From Lactobacillus gallinarum DSM 10532 = JCM 2011 (GTDB lineage Bacteria > Bacillota > Bacilli > Lactobacillales > Lactobacillaceae), in the NCBI RefSeq assembly GCF_001434975.1, contig NZ_AZEL01000047.1, positions 18,105-82,104 on the forward strand: a stretch of DNA of 64,000 nt, in the 5' to 3' direction. Below, piece after piece: positions 1 to 8,261 of this stretch. Positions within the stretch are counted from its first letter, which is position 1. Each line of letters begins with the position of its first letter. The position numbers were made by a program, and so were the translations under genes. The notes beneath the pieces are model-generated. The model was not told the DNA's origin. It saw only the letters and a list, made by a program, of their open reading frames with translations, and did not search any database.

Positions 1-412
1 GCGGATTCCCCCATGGTGTAAATGCAGCACCAATATTTGCCCCCATACCAATTAAGGTAACTGGCAAAATTTGTGGTAGCTTGTAGCGCTTAGCGATATT
101 TAAATAAAGTGGAATTAAAGTTAATACAGTAATGTCATTACCTAAGAACATACCGGCGATAACGGCCAAAACCGTGAACAGCATGTTCAACTTACGCGTA
201 TTATCTGCGATACTCGTAAGTTTGTACGCTAAAACATCCAGAACGTGCAAATAAGCATAGATCTGGATCAGCGTCAGCATTGCGGCAACAGACCATAAAG
301 TGTGAAAGTTAATATCTGCTAACCGCGGCTTAGCGAAAAAAAGACTTACTACTGTAATTAAAACTGTAATCTGTAAAATTCTATCTTTAGCAATATTCTT
401 TAAGACGGTCAT
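1..412 (-). CDS. SLC13/ArsB-type anion transporter, N-terminal part (runs off the window)
   Basis: The frame opens at ATG 412, with AAGGGGGA upstream as ribosome binding site, and stays open for 137 codons to the window edge, so only the N-terminal third is visible. The translation is hydrophobic with about four membrane segments. It contains the stretches TLWSVAAMLTLI, FLGNDITVLTLIP and IGMGANIGAAFTPWGNP. The Asn-rich loop ending TPWGNP is typical of the ion-transporter superfamily that holds ArsB, NhaD and SLC13 carriers. Substrate cannot be judged. It is divergent from the HesB-like gene that follows. Confidence 0.75.
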   Translation of the reverse strand, partial: MTVLKNIAKDRILQITVLITVVSLFFAKPRLADINFHTLWSVAAMLTLIQIYAYLHVLDVLAYKLTSIADNTRKLNMLFTVLAVIAGMFLGNDITVLTLIPLYLNIAKRYKLPQILPVTLIGMGANIGAAFTPWGNP

Positions 413-611
413 AAAAGGTCCCCCTTACGTATTACAATCGTCTAAAAACCCTATGTACCATTTTGAGCCTTTTTGTGGTTGCATGCAATGATAAATTTTA
501 AAAATATCAAGATTAGCGGCATTTTCGAGCATATTTTTAGTTAGTTGGAACTAGTCGTGCTATATTTAAATAAGTAAATTAATCAAATTTAGATTGAAAA
601 GAGGAAACAAA

Positions 612-1016
612 ATGACAGAGAATGCAATTTCAATCAATATTAAACCAGATGCTGCAGAAATGATTAAAAGCAAGATGGATGCAGATCACCAAATTGTCAT
701 CTTGGCTTTAGATGATGGTTCAACCAAGTATTCTAAAAAAGGCGGCACTTGTACTATTGGCGACAGCTTCCAGTTTGTAATCCTTGCTGAAAAAGATCCT
801 AAGTATAATATTTCAATCGAAAATAATGCTGGTCTTGACTTGTATACTGCTCAGCCGGAAACAACTTTCTTTGAACCAGGTCTAGTGGTAAATGCGCGCA
901 ACTCAACTTTGAGTTTATCTTCAGACAGCGGCATTATTGATGGTGGGATGACCGTTACCCAATATGAACCTGAAGCAATTACTGCTGATGATCTAAAAAA
1001 TGGCGGTCAATGTTAA
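612..1016 (+). CDS. HesB/IscA-like (iron-sulfur biosynthesis domain) protein lacking the CGC ligands
   Basis: 134-residue soluble protein. The open frame reaches back to a TTG at 594, but GAGGAAA at 601 places the start at ATG 612. The fold signature of the HesB/IscA-like domain is recognisable: an N-terminal beta-rich part, then GLDLYTAQPETTFFEPGL and a GIIDGGMTV turn. Classical A-type Fe-S carriers bind their cluster with one Cys plus a C-terminal Cys-Gly-Cys; here the only Cys residues are in GGTCTIG and at the extreme C-terminus, so it probably does not work as a classical carrier. Lactobacilli carry a family of such Cys-poor members of unknown role. Monocistronic, followed directly by a terminator. 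Confidence 0.65.
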   Translation: MTENAISINIKPDAAEMIKSKMDADHQIVILALDDGSTKYSKKGGTCTIGDSFQFVILAEKDPKYNISIENNAGLDLYTAQPETTFFEPGLVVNARNSTLSLSSDSGIIDGGMTVTQYEPEAITADDLKNGGQC

Positions 1017-1033
1017 AAATAAAATTAATCATA

Positions 1034-1062
1034 GGGACGAGGGAATGACCTCGTCCTTTTTT
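1034..1062 (+). terminator. Rho-independent terminator after the HesB-like gene
   Basis: GGACGAGG and CCTCGTCC pair over 8 bp around a 6-nt loop, followed by a run of six T. Confidence 0.9.
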
Positions 1063-1107
1063 AGTATAGAATTAAGAAAGTGATTTCAATGTAAGGGGGG
1101 AAGAACA

Positions 1108-2886
1108 ATGACTTTTGTCAAAGAAATAAAAGCAGGTAGTCGTGAATTTTGCCAAAATTGGCTGCGGTATCTGCTACTTTTTATGGGATTAAGTTTATTT
1201 AATCAATTTATTGTTATTCCATTTTTTCGCTATATTACAACCTTTGTTTTGCAGGCTAGTGCTATTCCGTTCGTATCTTATCAAAATGTAGTGACGATCA
1301 TTACGACGCATACGGTTGCCTTTTTAATTTTGATAATTGAGTTGCTGCTTTTATTAGTAATCTTGTATGCGCAATTAGCTTATTTACTTCATGGCGTTTG
1401 GGATATTAAGCATCAAGTTTTTACGTGGAAAAATAGTTTTATTCAAACTTGGCAAAATATCAAAAAAATTCGTTTGGGCACGCTTTTTATTTTGATGCTC
1501 TATTTTTTATTGGTAGTACCGTTAGCCGATGTCATCTTTAGAACACCACTTTTAAGCAAAGTGCAGATTTCAGAATTTATCTTGGATTATCTGACGAGAA
1601 CGCCAATCTTGTTAGCCGTTTTGATTGCGTTTTATTTAGCCGCTTTGATCCTTGGTGCAAGGCTAGTATTTGCTTTACCCATCATCGTTTTTGACCACTT
1701 AAAGTCAGCGCAAGCAGTAAAAAGAAGTTGGCGATTAACGGCGCACTACCGTTGGCGGACGATTTGCTGGAGGATTATTGTTTTAGCCGTTTTATCTGCA
1801 GCAGTCATGATAATTTTCTATTTAGCAATGTATTGCCTGCAGCTATTAGTTGATTTATTACCTGGGAAATGTCCGTTAATTGTAGCCATTATCAATCTTT
1901 CGCTTGTTCAAATTATTAGTGAAGTAGCGTTAGTCTATGTTAGTGTACTGGACTTATCTATTATTTTGAAAGCTTTAAGGCAAGAAAAGATAAGTCAAAC
2001 AGGTAAAACTAAAAAGATAATTCTAAGTACATTAGTTGTGTTTGTACTAGTAATGATTAATGCAATATCCACCAATTATTTATATTTGACTAGTGTAAAT
2101 GCTAAAGCGCCAGTAATTATTTCTCATCGCGGTGTTGATGATAAAAATGGCGTACAAAACACGTTACAGTCATTAAGAAAAACGGCTAAAGAAAAGCCAG
2201 ACTACGTTGAAATTGATGTTCATGAAACTAAGGATAAAAAATTTATCGTAATTCATGATGAGAATTTATTGAAGCTAACGGGAGTTAATAAAGCCCCGAA
2301 TGATTTAACTTTACAGCAATTAGAAAAGTTAACTGCCAAAGAAGACGGCTATCATGCTAAGTTAGTTAGCTTTGATCAATATCTTGAGGAAGCCAAAAGA
2401 CTGCATCAAAAATTGCTAATTGAAATTAAAACGACGGCTAAAGATTCGAAGAAAATGCTGCAGCGCTTTAATCAAAAATATGGCAAAACGATTCTCAAAA
2501 ATACGTATCAAGTACAATCACTCGACTATCGCGTGGTTGAAGGACTGCACTTAATTAATCCACGTTTGGTTGTCTTTTACATTCAACCTTATAATTTTAC
2601 TTATCCGCAAAGTGTTGCTAGTGGATATTCAATGGAATATTCTACCTTGAATTCAGACTTTATTTGGCAAGCCCATTTGCAGGATCGTCCTGTTTATGCC
2701 TGGACAGTTAATGACGAAAAATTAATGAAGAAGATGATGTATCAACAAGTTGATGGCTTAATTACTGATCGAGTTGATTTAGCTAAAAAGGCAATTAAAA
2801 GTTTCCAAAAGGATGCTAGTTATGCTACGCGAATCTTAAATTATATTGTTGTCCTGCATCTGTCGAAAAATTTTGAATCTGCATGA
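1108..2886 (+). CDS. Membrane-anchored glycerophosphodiester phosphodiesterase
   Basis: 592 residues; GGGGGGAAG lies just before ATG 1108. Residues 1-330 are a membrane domain with about eight hydrophobic segments, matching the membrane domain often fused to GDPD enzymes in Firmicutes. Residues about 335-570 form the GDPD catalytic barrel: ISHRG (catalytic His and Arg), the metal ligands in VEIDVHET and the second catalytic His in VIHDENL, with a late AWTVND motif typical of the family. Predicted reaction: hydrolysis of glycerophosphodiesters to sn-glycerol-3-phosphate and an alcohol, acting at the membrane on phospholipid or lipoteichoic-acid products. Not in an operon with an obvious partner. 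The C-terminal about 20 residues extend past the conserved barrel and may be strain-specific. Confidence 0.88.
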   Translation: MTFVKEIKAGSREFCQNWLRYLLLFMGLSLFNQFIVIPFFRYITTFVLQASAIPFVSYQNVVTIITTHTVAFLILIIELLLLLVILYAQLAYLLHGVWDIKHQVFTWKNSFIQTWQNIKKIRLGTLFILMLYFLLVVPLADVIFRTPLLSKVQISEFILDYLTRTPILLAVLIAFYLAALILGARLVFALPIIVFDHLKSAQAVKRSWRLTAHYRWRTICWRIIVLAVLSAAVMIIFYLAMYCLQLLVDLLPGKCPLIVAIINLSLVQIISEVALVYVSVLDLSIILKALRQEKISQTGKTKKIILSTLVVFVLVMINAISTNYLYLTSVNAKAPVIISHRGVDDKNGVQNTLQSLRKTAKEKPDYVEIDVHETKDKKFIVIHDENLLKLTGVNKAPNDLTLQQLEKLTAKEDGYHAKLVSFDQYLEEAKRLHQKLLIEIKTTAKDSKKMLQRFNQKYGKTILKNTYQVQSLDYRVVEGLHLINPRLVVFYIQPYNFTYPQSVASGYSMEYSTLNSDFIWQAHLQDRPVYAWTVNDEKLMKKMMYQQVDGLITDRVDLAKKAIKSFQKDASYATRILNYIVVLHLSKNFESA

Positions 2887-2957
2887 AGACTTGATCTGAA
2901 GGGCTGGACATGGTAAACTATACTAGATTTTCGAAAATCTGAAAGGAAGTATAGCAT

Positions 2958-3098
2958 ATGCGTAAAGGTGAAAATTACAACACTGGTTGTGAACCAAACC
3001 AAAGACCTAAGAACAAGAAAAACGCAAAGAAGCGTGTTGCTCACGTAGCAGCAGTTGTTGCATTTCTTAACAAGGCCGTAAAAGACGAAAACAAGTAA
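2958..3098 (+). CDS. Small basic protein, 46 residues, unknown function
   Basis: A short frame from ATG 2958 to TAA 3098 with a good ribosome binding site (GAAAGGAAG, 8 nt upstream) and its own terminator, so it is likely a real gene. The product is very rich in Lys, Arg and Asn in the first half (NQRPKNKKNAKKR), followed by a short helix HVAAVVAFLNKAV. It has no signal peptide. Net charge is strongly positive, compatible with binding RNA, DNA or acidic surfaces, but there is no recognised family and no function is claimed. Confidence 0.6.
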   Translation: MRKGENYNTGCEPNQRPKNKKNAKKRVAHVAAVVAFLNKAVKDENK

Positions 3099-3129
3099 TT
3101 TCGTTTTTTAAAATTAAGAAATAGAGAAT

Positions 3130-3168
3130 GGCTACTAAGAGAGCGTTAGCTTTTTTAGTAGCCTTTTT
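3130..3168 (+). terminator. Terminator after the small basic protein gene
   Basis: GGCTACTAA pairs with TTAGTAGCC across a 16-nt loop, followed by six T. Confidence 0.85.
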
Positions 3169-3200
3169 TCATGCAATGGGAGTTTTGAGAAGGTTAGGTT

Positions 3201-4061
3201 ATGAATAAAAAATATATTAGATTAGTATATTTTGCACTGCTGGCAGCACTGCTTTTTCCAATTATTACATTTTGGCTAGCGGATTCTTTCCAAATTAACG
3301 TGATTAACGGTTTGTTAATGATTTTTGTATTAGCAATCTTCGTTGGCCTATTTTCAGCTAGTTACTTAGTTAGTTGGCTGATTATTATTTTGACTACAGT
3401 TGCAGTTGCTTTTTTGCTGTTGGGGTATGTGGTAATGGCAAGTACTGAAAAGACATTCTTGATTATTGCCTTTCCGGTTGAAGCAATTTTATTAAGTGTA
3501 GTGCGACACCATATTTTGGACTGGAGTATTGTCTCTGGTCGTGAAAGCTATGCTAAGCGCTTGATAGGCCACTATGATTTAAACGTGAAGCTGCAGACTT
3601 ATTACAATGCAAGTAAATTTTATGAAGATTATCTGAGAAAGATGAAACGTTACCCTGACATGAATATTTGGGTTAATGCAGAATTGATCAGTTGGGAACA
3701 TCACCAACAAGTCGAAGAGCACCATCCACGATATCATGCCAAGTTATTACGTGAGATTGCCAAGATTTTAAAGGAGACACGCCTAAGATGCGAGTGTATC
3801 TATTACACTGGCGATGGTAAATTCTTGATCCTTTCACCTAGAGTTACAGATGAGATGTATAAGGAATTAGATGAGCAAGCTTACATTGCTTTGCAAAAAT
3901 TGGATACCGGAATTCCGTTGACGCTTAAGGTAGCAACTCAGAGAGTAGGCTTGCAAAACTGTGAAAAGTTTTCTGATCTGGACAAGCTCCTTAAGCATTT
4001 GGAACGAGGCCTAGAAACAGATATCATTGTGGAATATTTGAAGGCTGATCAAAATGACTAA
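3201..4061 (+). CDS. Membrane protein with degenerate GGDEF domain, first gene of an exopolysaccharide-type operon
   Basis: 286 residues. Residues 1-100 hold about four membrane helices. The cytoplasmic part (about 120-285) has the order of a GGDEF domain: VNAELISW at the position of the usual FLDIDNFK strand, then YYTGDGKFLILSP where active enzymes have RYGGDEFLILLP. The signature is TGDGKF, so the catalytic Glu and the metal-binding Asp of the usual strand are missing. Diguanylate cyclase activity is therefore unlikely; a regulatory or scaffold role for the downstream synthase is an inference. Overlaps the next small gene by 8 bp and heads a run of four tightly packed genes ending at a terminator near 6650. 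Confidence 0.7.
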   Translation: MNKKYIRLVYFALLAALLFPIITFWLADSFQINVINGLLMIFVLAIFVGLFSASYLVSWLIIILTTVAVAFLLLGYVVMASTEKTFLIIAFPVEAILLSVVRHHILDWSIVSGRESYAKRLIGHYDLNVKLQTYYNASKFYEDYLRKMKRYPDMNIWVNAELISWEHHQQVEEHHPRYHAKLLREIAKILKETRLRCECIYYTGDGKFLILSPRVTDEMYKELDEQAYIALQKLDTGIPLTLKVATQRVGLQNCEKFSDLDKLLKHLERGLETDIIVEYLKADQND

Positions 4062-4200
4062 TTGGTTTTACTTTTTGGCAGTTGGCATTACGTTGATTTT
4101 TAGCATCTGTTTTTTCATCATTTTCTTTTGTACATTAAAAATTTTAAGTAATGTGGAACAGACTTTGGTTAAATCGAAGAGGAAGAATGACAATGAGTGA
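4054..4200 (+). CDS. Small single-span membrane protein of the polysaccharide operon, 48 residues
   Basis: The frame starts at ATG 4054 inside the end of the GGDEF-like gene and stops at TGA 4200, overlapping the start of the glycosyltransferase. It encodes one long hydrophobic helix (FLAVGITLIFSICFFIIFF) and a charged C-terminal tail (KSKRKNDNE). Double overlap with both neighbours indicates translational coupling. Small membrane subunits are common in polysaccharide synthase operons, but I cannot match this to a named family. Confidence 0.65.
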   Translation: MTNWFYFLAVGITLIFSICFFIIFFCTLKILSNVEQTLVKSKRKNDNE

Positions 4201-5500
4201 TGTAATGCAGATAATTACGTTGATTTCGATTTGGCTATCGCTGCTCATGTCGATGGTTACTCTAAGTGGGGCAATTGCATTTTGGCTAAAGAACAGCAAG
4301 GTTTTAGTTAAAATCACACCGCTTCCTCGTTATCCTAAAGTGACGATCGTTGTCCCAGCCCATAACGAAGAATTGGTAATTGAAAATACGGCGACAGCAA
4401 TTTTGAATCTTAATTATCCTAAGGATAAATTAGAAGTCTTATTTTACGCGGATAACTGTGAGGACCATACTGCCGATGTTCTAGACGGTGTTTTAGCAGA
4501 AGAAAGGTTTAAAAATCGTAACGCTAAAGTAATTAGACGAACTGGTACCGGTGGTAAGGCCGGGGTTTTAAACGATGCCTTGAAAATTGCTCACGGTGAA
4601 TACCTAGGCGTTTATGATGCGGATGCCATGCCTGAAAGCAATGCACTGTACTTTTTAGTTCGAAAAGTGTTGGAAAATCCTAAGCGTTATATGGCAGCTT
4701 TTGGTAGAAATAAAACGCGTAACGCTAAGCAGAACTTTTTAACTAGATGTATCAACCAAGAGATCGTTGTAACGCAGCGAATTCAACACTGCGGTATTTG
4801 GCAATTATTCAAAATTGGCCGAATTCCAGGTACTAATTTCATTATTAATAAAGAATATGTAGAATCAATCGGTGGCTGGCGTAATGGTGCCTTGACCGAA
4901 GATACCGATATTTCCTTTAAGATTATGGGCTCAGGCAAATTGATTGCACTGGCTTATAACTCTGAAGCTTTCCAGCAAGAACCAGAAAGATTGAAGGACT
5001 ATTACTTCCAGCGTTTGCGCTGGGCTAAAGGCAACTACGAAGTGGTCATCAACAACTTCAAGCACTTGTTTGATCGAAGCAATTGGCGCGTAAAACTAGA
5101 AACGTTTTATTACTCATGTACTTTCTTCTGGTTTAATGCCGCAATTATTTTGTCTGACATTATTTTCTTAGCCAATGTGATTGCAATGATCGTCCACATT
5201 TGGCAGCCAGGAGTGCAATTGCCATTCACAATTACTTCAAGCAACATCTTGCTGGCACAGATTTTGTTGCTTAATTGGCTACTGATGATTTTGCTTTATA
5301 TTTTGCAAATTTATGCGGCCATGTGTACGCAGTTTGGTCAGGCAACTACTGGGCAAATTTGGCTAGCCTTGGCCTCATATTTCTCATATTCGCAATTGTT
5401 TATCGTAGTTTCCGTTCATGCAGTATGTTCAGTTACGGCCGATAGATTGTTCCACCGTGATAGTACTAAGTGGGTTAAGACGAAGAGATTTGCCGATTAA
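4193..5500 (+). CDS. Processive family 2 glycosyltransferase (BcsA/PgaC-like membrane synthase)
   Basis: 435 residues from ATG 4193, chosen because AAGAGGAAG at 4177-4185 fits it best; ATG 4187 is the alternative. An N-terminal membrane helix is followed by a GT-A domain with VTIVVPAHNEE, the metal/UDP aspartates in YDADAMPE, the catalytic TED in LTEDTDIS and the acceptor motif QRLRWAKG (QxxRW) that marks processive synthases. Three or four helices follow. There is no PilZ domain, so direct c-di-GMP binding as in BcsA is not expected. The product polymer (beta-glucan or N-acetylglucosamine type) cannot be told from sequence, but the adjacent GH8 enzyme favours a beta-1,4-linked glucan or chitosan-like polymer. 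Confidence 0.85.
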   Translation: MSDVMQIITLISIWLSLLMSMVTLSGAIAFWLKNSKVLVKITPLPRYPKVTIVVPAHNEELVIENTATAILNLNYPKDKLEVLFYADNCEDHTADVLDGVLAEERFKNRNAKVIRRTGTGGKAGVLNDALKIAHGEYLGVYDADAMPESNALYFLVRKVLENPKRYMAAFGRNKTRNAKQNFLTRCINQEIVVTQRIQHCGIWQLFKIGRIPGTNFIINKEYVESIGGWRNGALTEDTDISFKIMGSGKLIALAYNSEAFQQEPERLKDYYFQRLRWAKGNYEVVINNFKHLFDRSNWRVKLETFYYSCTFFWFNAAIILSDIIFLANVIAMIVHIWQPGVQLPFTITSSNILLAQILLLNWLLMILLYILQIYAAMCTQFGQATTGQIWLALASYFSYSQLFIVVSVHAVCSVTADRLFHRDSTKWVKTKRFAD

Positions 5501-5509
5501 GGAAGAAAA

Positions 5510-6643
5510 ATGAAGAGACTAAATCATAATCATCATTTATCCCTGTATTTTATAGTTATTATCGCTATTTTTTCAGGGATTATGGCATATGTACGATTGC
5601 AAAACGGTAGCCAATTGCGCCACAATTTTTATAGACAATGGCACGAAGATTACGTTGTTAAAGTTAATAAACAAGAGAGTTTTATTGATACGACGCCAAA
5701 AACAAAAACCAGAACCGCGCTATCTGAAGGGCAAGGCTACGGCATGTATATTGCTGTTTTGTCTGCTAAAAGAAAGTGGAGCAAGAAAGAATATTTTGAT
5801 CAACTGAATAATTTTTATCTCAAGCACCGCGAAACGATTAATAAAGACAAGACAGCATTAATGTCTTGGCGTGCCGTTGAAAATAATGGTCACTGGACGA
5901 TTAATAAAAATAGTGCCACAGACGGTGACTTATTTATTGCCCAGGCATTATTACTAGCCAGCAAGCAGTGGCATGATGATAAGTATCAAAAAGAAGCGCA
6001 TGCCATTTTGCAAGATATTTTGCGCTATGAGTACAATCCTGATACTGAAACGCTGACTGTCGGAGACTGGGCTGATTCGAAGTCCAGGTACTACAATTTA
6101 ATGCGGACTTCTGATGTGATGCCGGAATTCTTCGACAACTTTTATCAAGAAACAGATGATAAGCGCTGGCTCGTGATCAAAAATACGATGCTTAAGCGAC
6201 TTAACCAGCTCAGTCATCAAAATAAAACTGGCTTAGTGCCTGATTTTGCTTGGGTAAGCAAAAATGACGCCAAACCGGTTAAGCCTAAGACTATTTCAAC
6301 GGAAAATGATGGCTACTATTCTGCTAATGCTTGTCGTGTTCTGATGATGTTGGCGGGATGCAATGATCGCTCAGCACAGAACACTTTAAAGAGGATGCTT
6401 AAATTCTTTAGTAAGCAAAACACCATAACAGCAGGCTATACTCTAAAAGGCAAACCATTAAACAAGTACCAGTCTGCCAGCTTCAGTGCACCGATTTTCG
6501 ATGCCGTATCGTTCAATCGAAATGCAGGCTATGACGATTTGTTCATGTCTCAGCAGTATATTTTTGCGCGTCATTTACCGCGAAATAATTATTATGATGC
6601 CGCATTGACGACAATGGCTGCTTTAGATGCTGATAAGCTATAA
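5510..6643 (+). CDS. Family 8 glycoside hydrolase, membrane-anchored (BcsZ-like)
   Basis: 377 residues, 9 nt after the synthase gene. A signal-anchor (LYFIVIIAIFSGIMAYV) places the enzyme outside the cell. The GH8 general-acid motif is clear in SEGQGYGM (about residue 70), and a second conserved acidic motif is seen in TDGDLFIAQALLLASKQW, with GDWADS and DAVSFNRN further on. GH8 enzymes are inverting endo-hydrolases of beta-1,4 polymers such as cellulose, chitosan and xylan. In bacterial cellulose and related operons this enzyme trims or releases the nascent chain, and the same role is inferred here. Confidence 0.85.
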   Translation: MKRLNHNHHLSLYFIVIIAIFSGIMAYVRLQNGSQLRHNFYRQWHEDYVVKVNKQESFIDTTPKTKTRTALSEGQGYGMYIAVLSAKRKWSKKEYFDQLNNFYLKHRETINKDKTALMSWRAVENNGHWTINKNSATDGDLFIAQALLLASKQWHDDKYQKEAHAILQDILRYEYNPDTETLTVGDWADSKSRYYNLMRTSDVMPEFFDNFYQETDDKRWLVIKNTMLKRLNQLSHQNKTGLVPDFAWVSKNDAKPVKPKTISTENDGYYSANACRVLMMLAGCNDRSAQNTLKRMLKFFSKQNTITAGYTLKGKPLNKYQSASFSAPIFDAVSFNRNAGYDDLFMSQQYIFARHLPRNNYYDAALTTMAALDADKL

Positions 6644-6645
6644 AA

Positions 6646-6672
6646 AAATCCCACAAAAGTGGGACTTTTTTT
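6646..6672 (+). terminator. Terminator of the polysaccharide operon
   Basis: TCCCAC pairs with GTGGGA around a four-A loop, with A-rich and T-rich flanks on the two sides. Confidence 0.85.
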
Positions 6673-6718
6673 ATTTTTGTTTTTATTTATTCACTTGTTC
6701 TTGCATCCCGGCAAATGC

Positions 6719-7391
6719 TCATTGCAAAGCTAGGATACCGACCATTATGGCAGCGGTATTTGCTGTCATGTTTTGACCAGTTAGGCTGAAATGACTTGCT
6801 TTTTTGATCACTGCTTTTGGCAATTCATTTTGACGCGGCTTTTTAATAAATTGGGCAGCTATAATCATGACTAGAAAATAAAAGATACCCAAAATATAAA
6901 AGGTGCTGGAAACACCAAAACTTGCCATTAGAGTTTGAGCAATCGGCCCCGTCAATAAAGCCGCAAAGCCAAAGCCCATGATGGCTAAACCGGTAGCTAG
7001 GCCACGCTTGTCCGGAAACCAGCGGATAATTGTAGAAACAGGATTTACGTAACCTGCTCCAAGGCCTAATCCGCCGATTACACCATAAGCTAAGTAAAGT
7101 AGCCATAGTTGTTGGTTGCTAATTGCAATCCCAGTTAAAAAGACACCCAAACCGTAACAAACACTAGAAATTTGTGGGTCCGAACTTTTCAACTAAACGT
7201 CCCATAAAGCCTGCTGACATCCCTAAAAAGAAAATAGCTAAACTAAAGGCAAAAGAAACGGAGGTTTCTGCCCAATCGGTTTGTTTAACAATCGGACCGG
7301 TAAAAACGCTCCAGGCATAGACGCCGCCGATCATTAAATGCAGTGTGATCCCGGTTGAGGCGATAGCGTACCTATTTCTAGTTTTTATCAT
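6719..7391 (-). pseudogene. Decayed OFA-family MFS transporter (oxalate/formate antiporter type)
   Basis: Starts at ATG 7391 after GGAGAG. The N-terminal piece (AIASTGITLHLMIGGVYAWSVFTGP) is typical of the oxalate:formate antiporter family of the major facilitator superfamily. It stops at FGPTNF, while the matching continuation (SSVCYGLGVFLTG to PDKRGLATGLAIMGFG) lies in another frame with about 10 codons of overlap, so there is a frameshift near 7164-7192. The second piece ends after only about six helices, whereas family members have twelve and about 400 residues. Frameshift plus truncation indicates a dead gene. Confidence 0.85.
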
Positions 7392-7616
7392 TGATTCTCT
7401 CCACAAAACATGAACAAATATTGATGAAACTAAATAATTTATTAGTCATCTAAAAGATAAGTTATTAATTATTATCTAGTCAAGAGAAATACTTTATGTA
7501 AAACACAAACAATACTGCCACAATCCAGCTATATTTGCATCTTATTTTGATTTTTGATAACATAGTAAAAATTTTTAAACATTTTTAGCAATAAATTTTT
7601 AAGAGGAGGACAAAAA

Positions 7617-8261
7617 ATGGGATTAAATGCATACATTCAAGGTTTTAACAGTTTAGAGTCAATCGATCGTGCACCAGGTTACTTCAAGTACCACCACCAC
7701 TCAGTAGCTGATCACTGCTTCAGAACAGCTGAACTCGCACAAATGATGGGTGATATCGAAGAAGTTCACGGCAATAAGAAGATCAATTGGAAGGCCCTTT
7801 ACGAAAAGAGTTTGAATCACGATTATACTGAACGTTTCATCGGTGATATTAAGACACCGGTTAAATACGCTACTCCTCAACTTAGAAAGATGATTGGTGA
7901 CGTTGAAGAAACAATGACCACCAAGTTCATTAAGGATGAGATTCCAGAAGAATTTCAAGAAATTTATACTAAACGTCTCTCAGAAGGCAAAGATGATACT
8001 TTAGAGGGTAAAATTTTATCAATCTGTGATAAATTAGATTTGTTATATGAAGCTTATGGAGAAATCGAATTAGGTAATCCGAACCCGGTTTATATGCAAA
8101 TGTTCAAGGAAAGTCTTGAAACGATCAAGAAGTTCGACGATTTAGTTTGCGTACAATACTTTATTAAGAAAATTTTGCCAGATCTTTTTAAAGGTGATTT
8201 CGCGGGAAAGGATAAGATGCAACGAATAGCTTTTAGCATTCTATTGTTAGGGGATGATTAG
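7617..8261 (+). CDS. HD-domain phosphohydrolase, YfbR-like 5'-deoxynucleotidase
   Basis: 214 residues, with AAGAGGAGG seven bases before ATG 7617. The HD metal site is visible: HHHSVADHCFRTAELA (first His), SLNHDYTERFIGDIKTPVKY (the HD pair) and CDKLDLLYEAY (distal Asp). The HD-x-x-E-x-x-x-GD-x-x-TPVKY pattern is the signature of E. coli YfbR, which removes the 5' phosphate from deoxynucleoside monophosphates, so a deoxynucleotidase role is likely. The stop codon directly abuts the GTG start of the HNH nuclease gene, implying a two-gene transcript. Confidence 0.8.
   Translation: MGLNAYIQGFNSLESIDRAPGYFKYHHHSVADHCFRTAELAQMMGDIEEVHGNKKINWKALYEKSLNHDYTERFIGDIKTPVKYATPQLRKMIGDVEETMTTKFIKDEIPEEFQEIYTKRLSEGKDDTLEGKILSICDKLDLLYEAYGEIELGNPNPVYMQMFKESLETIKKFDDLVCVQYFIKKILPDLFKGDFAGKDKMQRIAFSILLLGDD

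Noticed and set aside
2841..3044. Minus-strand ORF of 67 codons
   Set aside because: Antisense to the end of the phosphodiesterase gene and the well-supported small basic ORF; no ribosome binding site.
3201..4061. Active diguanylate cyclase
   Set aside because: The signature reads TGDGKF and the metal-binding Asp motif is missing.
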